Shown piece after piece: positions 33,984 to 42,090 of a stretch of 42,253 nt of DNA. The translations under genes and the position numbers were made by a program. The DNA comes from Acidobacteriaceae bacterium. GTDB lineage: Bacteria; Acidobacteriota; Terriglobia; Terriglobales; Acidobacteriaceae. Numbering within the stretch: position 1 is the stretch's first letter; every line of letters begins with the position of its first letter. Below the pieces are notes generated by a model that made no database searches, had not been told where the DNA came from, and saw nothing but the letters and a program-made list of their open reading frames with translations. The DNA lies in contig PKVW01000072.1 of NCBI GenBank assembly GCA_003131585.1, forward strand, positions 1 to 42,253. The letters run 5' to 3'.

Positions 33984-34043
33984 AACTAGGCTTGTCTGAA
34001 CTAAGCTTGTCTGAACCAGGCTTGTCCGAATTAGGCTTGTCCG
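33984..34043. repeat. 15-bp tandem repeat just upstream of the tonB-like gene
   Basis: Four exact-length units lie back to back: 33984-33998, 33999-34013, 34014-34028 and 34029-34043, with the shape AACTAGGCTTGTCTG. They differ at 1-3 positions. They end one base before the start codon at 33982, so they form the 5' untranslated part of the gene. No strong Shine-Dalgarno is seen within them. Confidence 0.85.
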
Positions 34044-34247
34044 TTAGACACAGATTCCCGCCGCTACGTTGCATCCGGCCTTTTACGGATGACGCAAGCA
34101 ACGGGCGCGGCCAAGCTAGGTTCATTTTCGCATCTTTCAGGAGATTCTGCTCACTCACAAATGGCGCAGGACCTGCGTGTGTAAATATTTGTAAAACGCG
34201 CCAATGCCCGCACGGGGGTGAGTTTCAGCGATTCGAATTGGAATTGC

Positions 34248-35378
34248 TCAGGACTTTCCCTTAGCAATGCCGGCCAGCCCCACTTTCTTTCCATGCTCGC
34301 GAATCGCGGCCACAATGTCGAGGGCGAGGGCGAGCGCGCGGCGGCCATCTTCGAGCGGCACCACCGGTGCGGAGCGATCCCGCACAGCATGAAGAAACGA
34401 CCTCAATTCCGCGTGCAAGGGTTCTTCTGAAGTCACCGGTGGTTTGGCCACCTTAATCTGCGGGTTGATGGTGGGAGCGCCCGCGCCGGGCATCGATCCA
34501 TCGGCCCCGACCGTGAAGACGAGCACTTCCTGGCGTCCGTAGTCAACGGAGACATACTGGTGAGGCTGGAAGAAGCGCAGCTTGCGCACGCGTTCGGTCG
34601 AAACCCGGCTAGCCGTAAAGTTGGCCACGCATCCGGATTCGAATTCCAGCCGCACGTTGGCGATATCGACTTTGCCGGAAAGGATGGGCAGGCCGACGGC
34701 GCGAACCTCTTTCACCGGAGAATTGGCAAACGAGAGCACGATGTCCAGGTCGTGGATCATCAGGTCAAGCACAACGTCCACGTCGAGCGAGCGCGGGGTG
34801 AAGACGCTGAGGCGGTGTACTTCGAAGAACATGGGCTGGGTAAGCAGCGGGATGGTGGCCCGCACCGCGGGGTTGAAGCGCTCGAGGTGTCCAGCTTGGG
34901 CAATACGTTTATGCGCAGCCGCCAGCTGTATCAACTCATCCGCTTCGGCCAGTGACACGGCCAGCGGTTTCTCGATCAGGACGTCAACGCCCTCTTCCAT
35001 GAGCGCGCGGGCCATTTCAAGATGATGGACAGTGGGCGCTGCCACCGACGCCGCACGCACTTCGCTGTGCGTGGTCAGCATCTGTGCGACGGAACCGAAA
35101 GCGCGGCAGCCAAACTCGCGCGCGACGGCGTCGGCGCGCTCGAGATTAGGATCGACCACACCGACCAGCCGCACGGGTTCGCCCTGCTGCTCCAGCTCTT
35201 GGTAGACTCGGGCGTGGTTGCGTCCAAACACGCCCACCCCCACCACCGCGACGGAAATCGGATTGTCAGCTTCCAGGAGTGAACTCTCAACTGGCCGGTT
35301 GCCAGCAGGAACAACAAAATTGTAAACGTAAAACCCGGAAAGAGCATCTGGAATAGCGGCGGAGCGGCGCCGACCCAT
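34248..35378 (-). CDS. Gfo/Idh/MocA-family oxidoreductase
   Basis: This encodes 376 residues. Rossmann motif VAVVGVGVFGRNHARVYQ starts near residue 43 and EKPLAVSLAEADELIQLA near 135 holds the E-K-P motif. The C-terminal dimerisation domain follows. NAD(P) dependence is inferred. The closeness to lpxI-lpxA-fabZ suggests a UDP-sugar dehydrogenase of the GnnA type, making a 3-keto sugar for lipid A, but a GnnB aminotransferase is not visible. The first 40 residues (before ADNPISV) are unlike the family. Confidence 0.9.
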   Translation of the reverse strand: MGRRRSAAIPDALSGFYVYNFVVPAGNRPVESSLLEADNPISVAVVGVGVFGRNHARVYQELEQQGEPVRLVGVVDPNLERADAVAREFGCRAFGSVAQMLTTHSEVRAASVAAPTVHHLEMARALMEEGVDVLIEKPLAVSLAEADELIQLAAAHKRIAQAGHLERFNPAVRATIPLLTQPMFFEVHRLSVFTPRSLDVDVVLDLMIHDLDIVLSFANSPVKEVRAVGLPILSGKVDIANVRLEFESGCVANFTASRVSTERVRKLRFFQPHQYVSVDYGRQEVLVFTVGADGSMPGAGAPTINPQIKVAKPPVTSEEPLHAELRSFLHAVRDRSAPVVPLEDGRRALALALDIVAAIREHGKKVGLAGIAKGKS

Positions 35379-35468
35379 AGGCTCGTCCTATGAGTTGCCG
35401 GTGCCAGCGTCATTCTGCAAACTTCATTTGGGCCGCTTCTACGCCCGCGAGAGGAGCCGTCGCACGAC

Positions 35469-35798
35469 ATGCGAACCATTGCGCTGCTTACCATTTCCAA
35501 CATCTTCATGACTTTTGCCTGGTATGGCCACCTGAAATATCGGGAGGTGCCACTGTTCAAGGTAATCGTGATCAGTTGGATGATTGCCTTCTTTGAGTAC
35601 TGTTTTCAGGTGCCGGCCAACCGCATTGGCTCCTACGAGTTCAGCGCGGTTCAACTCAAGACGATTCAGGAAGTCATTACGCTGGTTGTGTTCTCCGTGT
35701 TTTCGGTGTTTTACCTCAAACAGCCGGTGCGGTGGAACCACGCCGTCGGATTCGCGATGATTGTCGCCGCTGTGGGAGTGATCTTCAAGCAGTGGTGA
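35469..35798 (+). CDS. DUF486 family membrane protein (DMT superfamily)
   Basis: This encodes 109 residues with four membrane helices: IALLTISNIFMTFAWYGHL, VPLFKVIVISWMIAFFEYCF, KTIQEVITLVVFSVFSVFYL and VGFAMIVAAVGVIFKQW. The sequence VPANRIGS between helices 2 and 3 and the small size are typical of DUF486. The DMT link suggests small-molecule transport but no substrate is known. A GAGAGGAGC about 15 bases upstream is a weak ribosome site. Confidence 0.92.
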   Translation: MRTIALLTISNIFMTFAWYGHLKYREVPLFKVIVISWMIAFFEYCFQVPANRIGSYEFSAVQLKTIQEVITLVVFSVFSVFYLKQPVRWNHAVGFAMIVAAVGVIFKQW

Positions 35799-35860
35799 GC
35801 GGAATCATCGCTGCGGTGGAACAAACCGCGTCTGAGTCAGGAAGCGACGGCATTCATTAG

Positions 35861-35880
35861 CCCCGCACGTAAGTGCGGGG
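35861..35880. repeat. Perfect GC hairpin between convergent genes
   Basis: CCCCGCAC-GTAA-GTGCGGGG is a perfect 8-bp stem, followed by AGTCCCGGAGGGACGGCAC-type sequence. It lies between DUF486 and the convergent DinB gene and could be a bidirectional terminator or an interspersed palindrome. Confidence 0.65.
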
Positions 35881-35924
35881 TAGGCCTGCAAAAGAGGAAA
35901 CGAGTCCCGGAGGGACGGCACGAG

Positions 35925-36401
35925 TCAACCAGAGCGCGCTTTCTTTAGGAGGGCGATCTGCCCCGCGTGGTAGAGCTCATGTTGCGCGATTCCGTGCAGC
36001 ATGAAATGGAAATCGTATTTCTTGCCGGGAACGCGCTCGCGGAGGCGAGCCTCGGGCAGGGCCGCGACCGTCTTCACCAGCACATCGTGCGTGCGCTTCG
36101 CGTGAGCGATGGTCTTGCGCCACGCGGCTTCGGTGGGTCTTGGAACTACAGGAAAATTCGCCGCTCCTGTGAGTTGGACTTTCTCCCCGCCCAGCCGGCG
36201 GCAGGCTGCACCATCCCAGGCGGCGACGTGCAGCACAAGCTCCCAGATACTGTGACCTCTTGGCAGAGGCCTGGCCCCGGCCGTGGTGGCATCCACATCT
36301 TCCAGCAGTTCAAGCAAAGCCGGACCATGCCAGGCATCACCTTCGAAGGCGCGGCGAAGCTGCTCGGCGACGCGGGCGGACTCGGAGCTTGGCGAAGTCA
36401 T
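35925..36401 (-). CDS. DinB superfamily protein
   Basis: This encodes 158 residues. LRRAFEGDAWHGPALLELLEDV and HSIWELVLHVAAWDGAACRRL (His near 60) precede FMLHGIAQHELYHAGQIALLKKA (His pair near 145-149). The three histidines mark the metal-binding bundle. ATG 36401 is chosen because AAGGAAGTGAAGAC precedes it; an upstream start at 36452 would add poorly conserved sequence. It lies after lpxI on the same strand. Function unknown. Confidence 0.88.
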   Translation of the reverse strand: MTSPSSESARVAEQLRRAFEGDAWHGPALLELLEDVDATTAGARPLPRGHSIWELVLHVAAWDGAACRRLGGEKVQLTGAANFPVVPRPTEAAWRKTIAHAKRTHDVLVKTVAALPEARLRERVPGKKYDFHFMLHGIAQHELYHAGQIALLKKARSG

Positions 36402-36464
36402 GTCTTCACTTCCTTCCTGAGAAAATATCGGTGAGCAGACCTGTGAACACACTTAGTAGCCTGG

Positions 36465-37304
<840 letters not shown>

Positions 37305-37306
37305 AG

Positions 37307-37366
37307 CAGTGGTCAGTGGGCAGTGGCTAGTGGTCAGCGAACGTTCTTACTGGCCACTGACCACTG
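37307..37366. repeat. Inverted repeat between lpxA and lpxI
   Basis: CAGTGGTCAGTGG (37307-37319) is the exact reverse complement of CCACTGACCACTG (37354-37366), a 13-bp stem with a 34-base loop. It sits wholly within the 67-base gap between the two lipid A genes and may set their expression ratio. Confidence 0.75.
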
Positions 37367-37371
37367 GCCAC

Positions 37372-38148
37372 TCACTTAATCACTCCCCGTTCCGACGCTT
37401 CGATGAAGCGAATGAGCAAATCCACATCTTCGCCACGATCGGGCTCGGACTTCAGCTTTTCCAGCGCCTGCGACGTGTTCAGCTTCGACGCCAGCAGGGT
37501 CTTGTAAGCATGGTGAATCTTGCGAATGCGCTCCTTTGAAAAGCCGCGGCGCTCGAGGCCAAGCTTATTCATTCCATACGCGTGCGTGTCACGCGCGACG
37601 GACGTCATGGAAAACGGCAAGACATCCTGCGTGATGGTGGTACCGCCTCCGACGTAAGCATGAGCGCCGATGCGCACGTACTGATGCACCGGGCAAAGCG
37701 CGCCCACTACGGCCCATTCTTCGACGGTCACATGTCCGCCCAGCGTCGCTCCGTTCACCAGCATGCAGTGGTCGCCGATCACGCTGTCGTGCCCGATGTG
37801 CGCGTATGCCATGATCAATACATGGCTGCCAACTCTCGTGAGTCCGCCGCCTTTCACCGTGCCGCGGCTGATGGTCACGCACTCGCGAATCTCGTTGTGG
37901 TCGCCGATCTCCAGCCGCGTGGATTCACCCTGGTAGGAAGTATCCTGCGGCGCCATGCCGATGGCGCAGAAGGGGAAGAAGGCGTTGTCGGCGCCGATTT
38001 TCGCTGGCCCTTCGATGGCAACGTGTGACATCAGGCGACAACCCTCGCCGAGTTCGACATCCGGGCCGATCACGCAGTATGGGCCGACCCTGCACGATGC
38101 GGGAACTTCGGATCGCGCATCGATGATGGCGCTGGGATGAACATTCAT
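37372..38148 (-). CDS. lpxA: UDP-N-acetylglucosamine O-acyltransferase LpxA
   Basis: This encodes 258 residues, the normal length. It is a left-handed beta-helix of hexapeptide repeats (VGPYCVIGPDVELGEGC, IGADNAFFPFCAIG), with catalytic-His region IMAYAHIGHDSVIGD and the substrate sequence NGATLGGHVTVEEWAVVGALCPVHQYV. A C-terminal helical part follows (YKTLLASKLNTSQALEKL). LpxA adds the first acyl chain to UDP-GlcNAc in lipid A synthesis. It lies 58 bases after fabZ. Confidence 0.96.
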   Translation of the reverse strand: MNVHPSAIIDARSEVPASCRVGPYCVIGPDVELGEGCRLMSHVAIEGPAKIGADNAFFPFCAIGMAPQDTSYQGESTRLEIGDHNEIRECVTISRGTVKGGGLTRVGSHVLIMAYAHIGHDSVIGDHCMLVNGATLGGHVTVEEWAVVGALCPVHQYVRIGAHAYVGGGTTITQDVLPFSMTSVARDTHAYGMNKLGLERRGFSKERIRKIHHAYKTLLASKLNTSQALEKLKSEPDRGEDVDLLIRFIEASERGVIK

Positions 38149-38206
38149 GATTGAGTCATTGCATCATCAGGAGATGGACTCATTGCGCCGGCCGCCGGGT
38201 TCTGGT

Positions 38207-38752
38207 TCATTCCGCAGCAAGGCCGTCGCCAGTGCCGTCAGGCCCTTCCCCGCGCCCACGTGAGCTGTCGATGAGTTGGCAGGACACCGTCGCTTCCGCC
38301 ACGCGTTTGCCCGCAACGTAGGCGACACCGTGCATTTTCGCGGCGATCATGCGCGGGATGGCCCGCCAGCCCTTTACTTCCACCTCGATGCGCAACTGGT
38401 CGCCGGGGCTCACGGGACGGCGGAACTTGGCGCGCTCGATCCCGGTAAATACCATCACTTTGTTGGCACGATCTTCCACTTCGGTGAGCAGCAGCGCGCC
38501 GCCGGCTTGCGCAATGGCTTCCACGATCAGCACGCCCGGCATGATGGGCAAGCCTGGGAAATGGCCGTTGAAAAAGGGTTCGTTGATGGTGACGTTCTTG
38601 ATGGCCACGATGCGCTCTTTGCGTTGCAGCTCCAGCACGCGGTCAATCAGCAGAAAAGGATAGCGATGCGGCAGAATTTTCAGGATATCGTGAATGTCGA
38701 GCGCCGTCTTGGGGGCGGCCGCGTCGGGATCGGGAGGAGTGCTCTCAATCAT
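38207..38752 (-). CDS. fabZ: 3-hydroxyacyl-ACP dehydratase FabZ
   Basis: This encodes 181 residues. The hot-dog-fold signature HRYPFLLIDRVLEL and the catalytic region FFNGHFPGLPIMPGVLIVEAIAQ (His and Glu) are complete. FabZ dehydrates 3-hydroxyacyl-ACP; next to lpxA it competes for the same substrate. A hydrophilic C-terminal tail of about 25 residues (SSRGRGEGPDGTGDGLAAE) exceeds the usual length. First gene of the fabZ-lpxA-lpxI operon. Confidence 0.95.
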   Translation of the reverse strand: MIESTPPDPDAAAPKTALDIHDILKILPHRYPFLLIDRVLELQRKERIVAIKNVTINEPFFNGHFPGLPIMPGVLIVEAIAQAGGALLLTEVEDRANKVMVFTGIERAKFRRPVSPGDQLRIEVEVKGWRAIPRMIAAKMHGVAYVAGKRVAEATVSCQLIDSSRGRGEGPDGTGDGLAAE

Positions 38753-38787
38753 GATTCTCTTAACCAGTTCGTCTCAATCAGCCTGAG

Positions 38788-38793
38788 ATTATA
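38788..38793 (-). promoter_or_regulatory. Promoter of fabZ-lpxA-lpxI
   Basis: On the minus strand a perfect TATAAT (38788-38793) would start a transcript near 38781, 29 bases before the fabZ ATG. No good -35 is present. The overlapping TATACT (38790-38795) on the plus strand may serve the divergent M20 gene. Confidence 0.5.
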
Positions 38794-38849
38794 CTGTACC
38801 GCGTCGCATTCACGGCGGAGCGGTAACTTCGGCGTTGCGGGAGGGAATT

Positions 38850-40064
38850 GTGCCCGGCAAGAAAATAAAAGAATCGGCAGTAGCTGTCCCGCATACCGTG
38901 TCGGCCGATCGGCTGCGCTATTTCTCGGAACATTTCTCGCAACATCTGGACCGCATGGTCGAAACCGTTCGCGAGCTGGTCGAAATCGAATCCCCCAGCG
39001 ACAATAAGCAAGCGGCCGACCGCATCGCGGCGTTCCTCGCGTCCAAGTTTGAAGCGCTGGGCGGACGGATTCACTTCCATCGCAGCAACGAGTTCGGCGA
39101 CAGTTTGCAGATCGACTTTGGCGGTCTTTCTCGCTCCGGCTCGCCCAATCGCCCGCCGGTCCTGCTGCTGGGGCACTACGACACGGTTTATCCGCTGGGC
39201 ACGCTGGCGAGCATGCCGTGCAAGATCGAAAGCGGCCGTTTGCGCGGGCCGGGCGTTCTCGACATGAAGTCAGGGATTGCGCTCATGCTGCATGCCATCG
39301 AAGCGCTGCAAGCATGGCACGGCGAGCTGCCGCGGCCGGTCACCGTTTTTCTGGTTTCCGATGAAGAATTGGGCAGCCGTTCTTCGCGAAAGATCACCGA
39401 GGCATTGGCGAAAAAGTCCGCCGGAGTGCTGGTGCTGGAACCTGCCGCCGGACTTCGAGGCGCCGTGAAAACTGCGCGCAAGGGCGTGGGCGAGTATACG
39501 CTGCGCGTGAAAGGCGTGGCGGCGCATGCGGGACTTGATCCCGGCAAAGGACACAGCGCGATCTTGGAGCTCGCGCGCCAGATCGCGGCGTTCGCCAAGC
39601 TGAACAACTTGCGGCGAGGCTTGTCGGTAAACGCAGGCGTAATCCACGGCGGAACGCGCACGAATGTGATTGCGGCCGAAGCCTCCGCCGAAATTGATGT
39701 GCGCATCAAGAGCGCGATACAAGCCTCCGTCATCGACCGCAAGCTTCGCTCCCTTAAACCGTTCGATAAGCAGTGCAAACTCGAGATGACGGGCGGTATC
39801 AACCGCCTCCCGATGGAGCGAACAGCCGGAGTAGCGGCGCTGTACAAAAAAGCCCAGGAGATTGCCCGCCAGGTGGGATGGAAGCTCGAAGAAGCGGCCG
39901 TGGGAGGCGGCTCCGATGGAAACTTCACCGCCGGCATGGGCATTCCCACGCTCGACGGCATGGGCGGCGTAGGCGAGGGCGCGCACGCCGTGCATGAATA
40001 CATCGTCATTTCCGAACTGCCGCGCAGGGCACTGCTCTTGGCGGGAATGATTGAAAGTGTTTAA
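38850..40064 (+). CDS. M20-family metallopeptidase (CPG2-like)
   Basis: This encodes 404 residues. The M20 zinc site shows in LLLGHYDTVYPLGTL (H-x-D), GPGVLDMKSG (bridging Asp), VSDEELGS (general base Glu and Glu ligand) and EPAAGLRG. A lid/dimer domain follows and GGGSDGNFTAGMGIPTLDGMG-type sequence near the end gives the last ligand (EGAHAVHEY, His). It resembles glutamate carboxypeptidase (CPG2) types; no signal peptide. GTG 38850 is chosen for GGGAGGG 6 bases upstream. It ends 4 bases from the convergent methyltransferase gene. Confidence 0.92.
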   Translation: MPGKKIKESAVAVPHTVSADRLRYFSEHFSQHLDRMVETVRELVEIESPSDNKQAADRIAAFLASKFEALGGRIHFHRSNEFGDSLQIDFGGLSRSGSPNRPPVLLLGHYDTVYPLGTLASMPCKIESGRLRGPGVLDMKSGIALMLHAIEALQAWHGELPRPVTVFLVSDEELGSRSSRKITEALAKKSAGVLVLEPAAGLRGAVKTARKGVGEYTLRVKGVAAHAGLDPGKGHSAILELARQIAAFAKLNNLRRGLSVNAGVIHGGTRTNVIAAEASAEIDVRIKSAIQASVIDRKLRSLKPFDKQCKLEMTGGINRLPMERTAGVAALYKKAQEIARQVGWKLEEAAVGGGSDGNFTAGMGIPTLDGMGGVGEGAHAVHEYIVISELPRRALLLAGMIESV

Positions 40065-40068
40065 AGAA

Positions 40069-40764
40069 CTATTCTCTGGAAACCAGGACCAGGAAGTAAT
40101 CCATTTTGTCGCCCTTCACAAAGTCATACTGTTCAAGCAACCGGTAGCCCGCCTGCGTGGCTTCGCGGAGGACGACATCGCGGCCCACACCGTGGTTCTC
40201 GCCATTTCCATTGCGATCGATGATTCCAATTCTGGCGCCGGGACGAAGCGACGCCCGCAGGTTCCGTAGGAGAGCAACCGGCTCCGCAACTTCGTGATAC
40301 GTCTTCAGCAGCAGGACGGAATCGACTGCACCCGCGGGAAGAAGAGGGTCGTCGGCTTTGCCGAGGATCGTCTTCACGTTGCGCAACTGCTCCTTCTGCG
40401 CGCGGTTGCCGACGTAGCGGATCGACTCCGGGTTGATGTCCACCGCATAAACGACGCCCGCTTCGCCGACTCGCCGCGCCGCTCGCACTGTAAACCAGCC
40501 CGATCCGGCTCCGATATCGGCTACCGTCTTTCCCGGCGTGATGCCCAGAATGTCCATGACGCGATTGATTTGCAAACGCTCGTCCCGCCCGGGAGAATCG
40601 AAAATCGAGAGGTCTCCCGTGTACGGTTCGCTGGTCTTGCGATGCTCGCCCGCAGGGGCGACTGGGGACTGAGCCGAAACTGGGCTCTGGACGGAGACGA
40701 AGGAGCAAGTCTGGCACGAAACGAGTACCGCCAGTACGAGAACGCGACGTGTGAGTATCACCAC
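40069..40764 (-). CDS. Exported class I SAM-dependent methyltransferase
   Basis: This encodes 231 residues. The N-terminus has a signal sequence (RRVLVLAVLVSC) and a possible lipobox LVSC with Cys near 17. The methyltransferase domain follows: VADIGAGSGWFTVRAARRVG (motif I), VYAVDINPESIRYVG (motif II), DSVLLLKTYHEVAEP (post II) and GARIGIIDRNG. GTG 40764 has GGAGGTGGGT before it. An exported SAM enzyme is odd because SAM is cytoplasmic; similar exported methyltransferases are known in Acidobacteria and Planctomycetes. Function unknown. Confidence 0.85.
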   Translation of the reverse strand: MVILTRRVLVLAVLVSCQTCSFVSVQSPVSAQSPVAPAGEHRKTSEPYTGDLSIFDSPGRDERLQINRVMDILGITPGKTVADIGAGSGWFTVRAARRVGEAGVVYAVDINPESIRYVGNRAQKEQLRNVKTILGKADDPLLPAGAVDSVLLLKTYHEVAEPVALLRNLRASLRPGARIGIIDRNGNGENHGVGRDVVLREATQAGYRLLEQYDFVKGDKMDYFLVLVSRE

Positions 40765-40866
40765 CCACCTCCAGGAACTTGAGCTTCAAGCATAGACTTC
40801 GAGACGGCGGCTTGGTAAGCGCCGGCAGATCAGGTGCAGAGCGGCCAGTCGCGGCGCCGCACTTTT

Positions 40867-40895
40867 TTGACTCCGAAGTTCGCATAGCCTAGACT
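40867..40895 (+). promoter_or_regulatory. Sigma-70-type promoter of tatA
   Basis: TTGACT (40867-40872), a 17-base spacer and TAGACT (40890-40895) match the housekeeping consensus well. The transcript would start near 40902, giving a leader of about 63 bases before tatA. Confidence 0.7.
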
Positions 40896-40964
40896 TTTCG
40901 AAGGGGAGTTCGGCTGGCCCGCGCCGCGCTAGATGGGAACGGCCGAAAGACCCTGGGAGGACTT

Positions 40965-41150
40965 ATGGGAGAAGGCCTGTTTCAACCGTGGCATCTTCTG
41001 ATAATCGTGGCCATCGCGCTTCTGGTCTTCGGCACCAGCAAGTTCTCCGCGCTGGGCAAGGGGCTCGGCGAAGGCATCCGTAACTTCAAGGCCTCGATGA
41101 AAGAAGGGAAAGAACCGAAGAAAGAAAAAGAAGAAGAGAAAAAGTCCTAG
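40965..41150 (+). CDS. tatA: Twin-arginine translocase subunit TatA/E
   Basis: This encodes 61 residues. One N-terminal membrane helix (HLLIIVAIALLVFGTSK) with the family FG motif is followed by the amphipathic helix LGKGLGEGIRNFKASMK and a lysine/glutamate-rich tail. TatA forms the pore for folded-protein export with TatC; no tatB or tatC is in the window. The ribosome site is GGGAGGACTT. Confidence 0.95.
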   Translation: MGEGLFQPWHLLIIVAIALLVFGTSKFSALGKGLGEGIRNFKASMKEGKEPKKEKEEEKKS

Positions 41151-41234
41151 CCTGATTGCGGGTTACCTCGAACTCTTCTTCGTCGGGCCTGTACGCCTCC
41201 ATAATCGTCCTAACCGAAAGTAAGTGCCCACAAT

Positions 41235-41900
41235 TCAGAGCACTCCTCGCTCGCGCGACATTGCATAAACCAGCGCCACGGGCAGGCCCACCACATTGCT
41301 GTAGTCGCCTTCGATGCGCGGGATCCAGCGCGAGGCGATGCCTTGGATCGCATACGCTCCCGCCTTGTCCATAGGCTCGCCGGTTGCGATGTAGTCGCGG
41401 ATCTCGTCGTCGGAAAGCTCGCACATGGTTACCAGCGTAGTCTCGGAGGCAGTTCTCTCAAAAGCAGTTTCCAGTTGCCGGGCGCCAGTTGTCAGTGTTT
41501 CGTCGAGGCGCCCCGGCAATCGGGCGGTTTGCGTTTTAGCTTTATCTCCAGCTCGCAACCGGCTGCCGGCAACCGGGCCGATAATGCACACTCCGGTGAT
41601 GACCGCGTGCGTGCGCCCCGACAACAATCGCAACATACGGGCGGCGTCGTCTGCGTCGCGAGGTTTCCCGAGCATGGTGTCGTCGACCACGACGATGGTA
41701 TCCGCGCCGAGCACGTAATTCCGCGGTCGATCTTGAGAAACTGCCCGCGCCTTTTCCCGCGCCAGCCGCTCCGCGCAAGCTCGCGGAGATTCCCCTGCGA
41801 GCGGCGTTTCGTCGATGCCGGCGGGCTGCACCGTGAACGGAATCCCGGCGTTGCGCAGTAGCTCCTGGCGGCGCGGCGAGGCAGAGGCGAGGACGAGCAT
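41235..41900 (-). CDS. maf: Maf-like nucleoside triphosphate pyrophosphatase
   Basis: This encodes 221 residues. The Maf signature LASASPRRQELLRNAG opens the protein, then GADTIVVVDDTMLGKPRDADDAARML, and SRWIPRIEGDYSNVVGLPVALV near the end. Maf proteins hydrolyse non-canonical NTPs. Between VCIIGP and LSDDEI lies an insert of about 28 residues (DKAKTQTARLPGRLDETLTTG region) not usual for the family; its DNA resembles intergenic filler (AACTGGAAACTG). ATG 41900 is chosen because the motif follows at once; the frame extends to 41939. Confidence 0.92.
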   Translation of the reverse strand: MLVLASASPRRQELLRNAGIPFTVQPAGIDETPLAGESPRACAERLAREKARAVSQDRPRNYVLGADTIVVVDDTMLGKPRDADDAARMLRLLSGRTHAVITGVCIIGPVAGSRLRAGDKAKTQTARLPGRLDETLTTGARQLETAFERTASETTLVTMCELSDDEIRDYIATGEPMDKAGAYAIQGIASRWIPRIEGDYSNVVGLPVALVYAMSRERGVL

Positions 41901-41925
41901 GCGACTGAATTCTAGCGCAAGCGGT

Positions 41926-42024
41926 TCATCGGCTCCCAACTACCCCGCGCACGGATTCAATCAGCTTGGCCTAATCGTACCCGATGCCGTCTTTGAACAC
42001 GATCTCCACGTTCTCGAGAATGGC
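41926..42024 (-). pseudogene. Remnant of amidohydrolase C-terminus
   Basis: On the minus strand the frame reads ENVEIVFKDGIGYD, then a TAG stop, then AKLIESVRGVVGSR and TGA. This matches what I know as the C-terminus of imidazolonepropionase-like amidohydrolases (the NVxxVFKDGxGYD-AKLIxSV motif). Upstream the sequence breaks into AACTGAGAACTGG-type repeats, so only about 30 codons survive. It lies in the gap between maf and lepA. Confidence 0.55.
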
Positions 42025-42061
42025 AGCAACTGAGAACTGGAAACTGAGAACTGCTCCCGCC

Positions 42062-42070
42062 TGTTAAAAT
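42062..42070 (+). promoter_or_regulatory. Extended -10 promoter of lepA
   Basis: TGT-TAAAAT ends 20 bases before ATG 42091. The transcript would start near 42077, with a leader of about 14 bases. It is the same element type as those before tRNA-Pro and tdh. Confidence 0.5.
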
Positions 42071-42090
42071 CAAAGGTTAGCCCGCACCCT

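Noticed and set aside
33775-34158. Open frame encoding S-D-K-P repeats over the tonB-like start
   Set aside because: It overlaps the TonB-like gene in another frame and lacks a coherent fold; kept only as a remark on the repeat.
41086-41424. Minus-strand frame with MEAYRPDEEEFEVTRN start
   Set aside because: No ribosome site, overlaps tatA and maf on the opposite or same DNA and has no family likeness.
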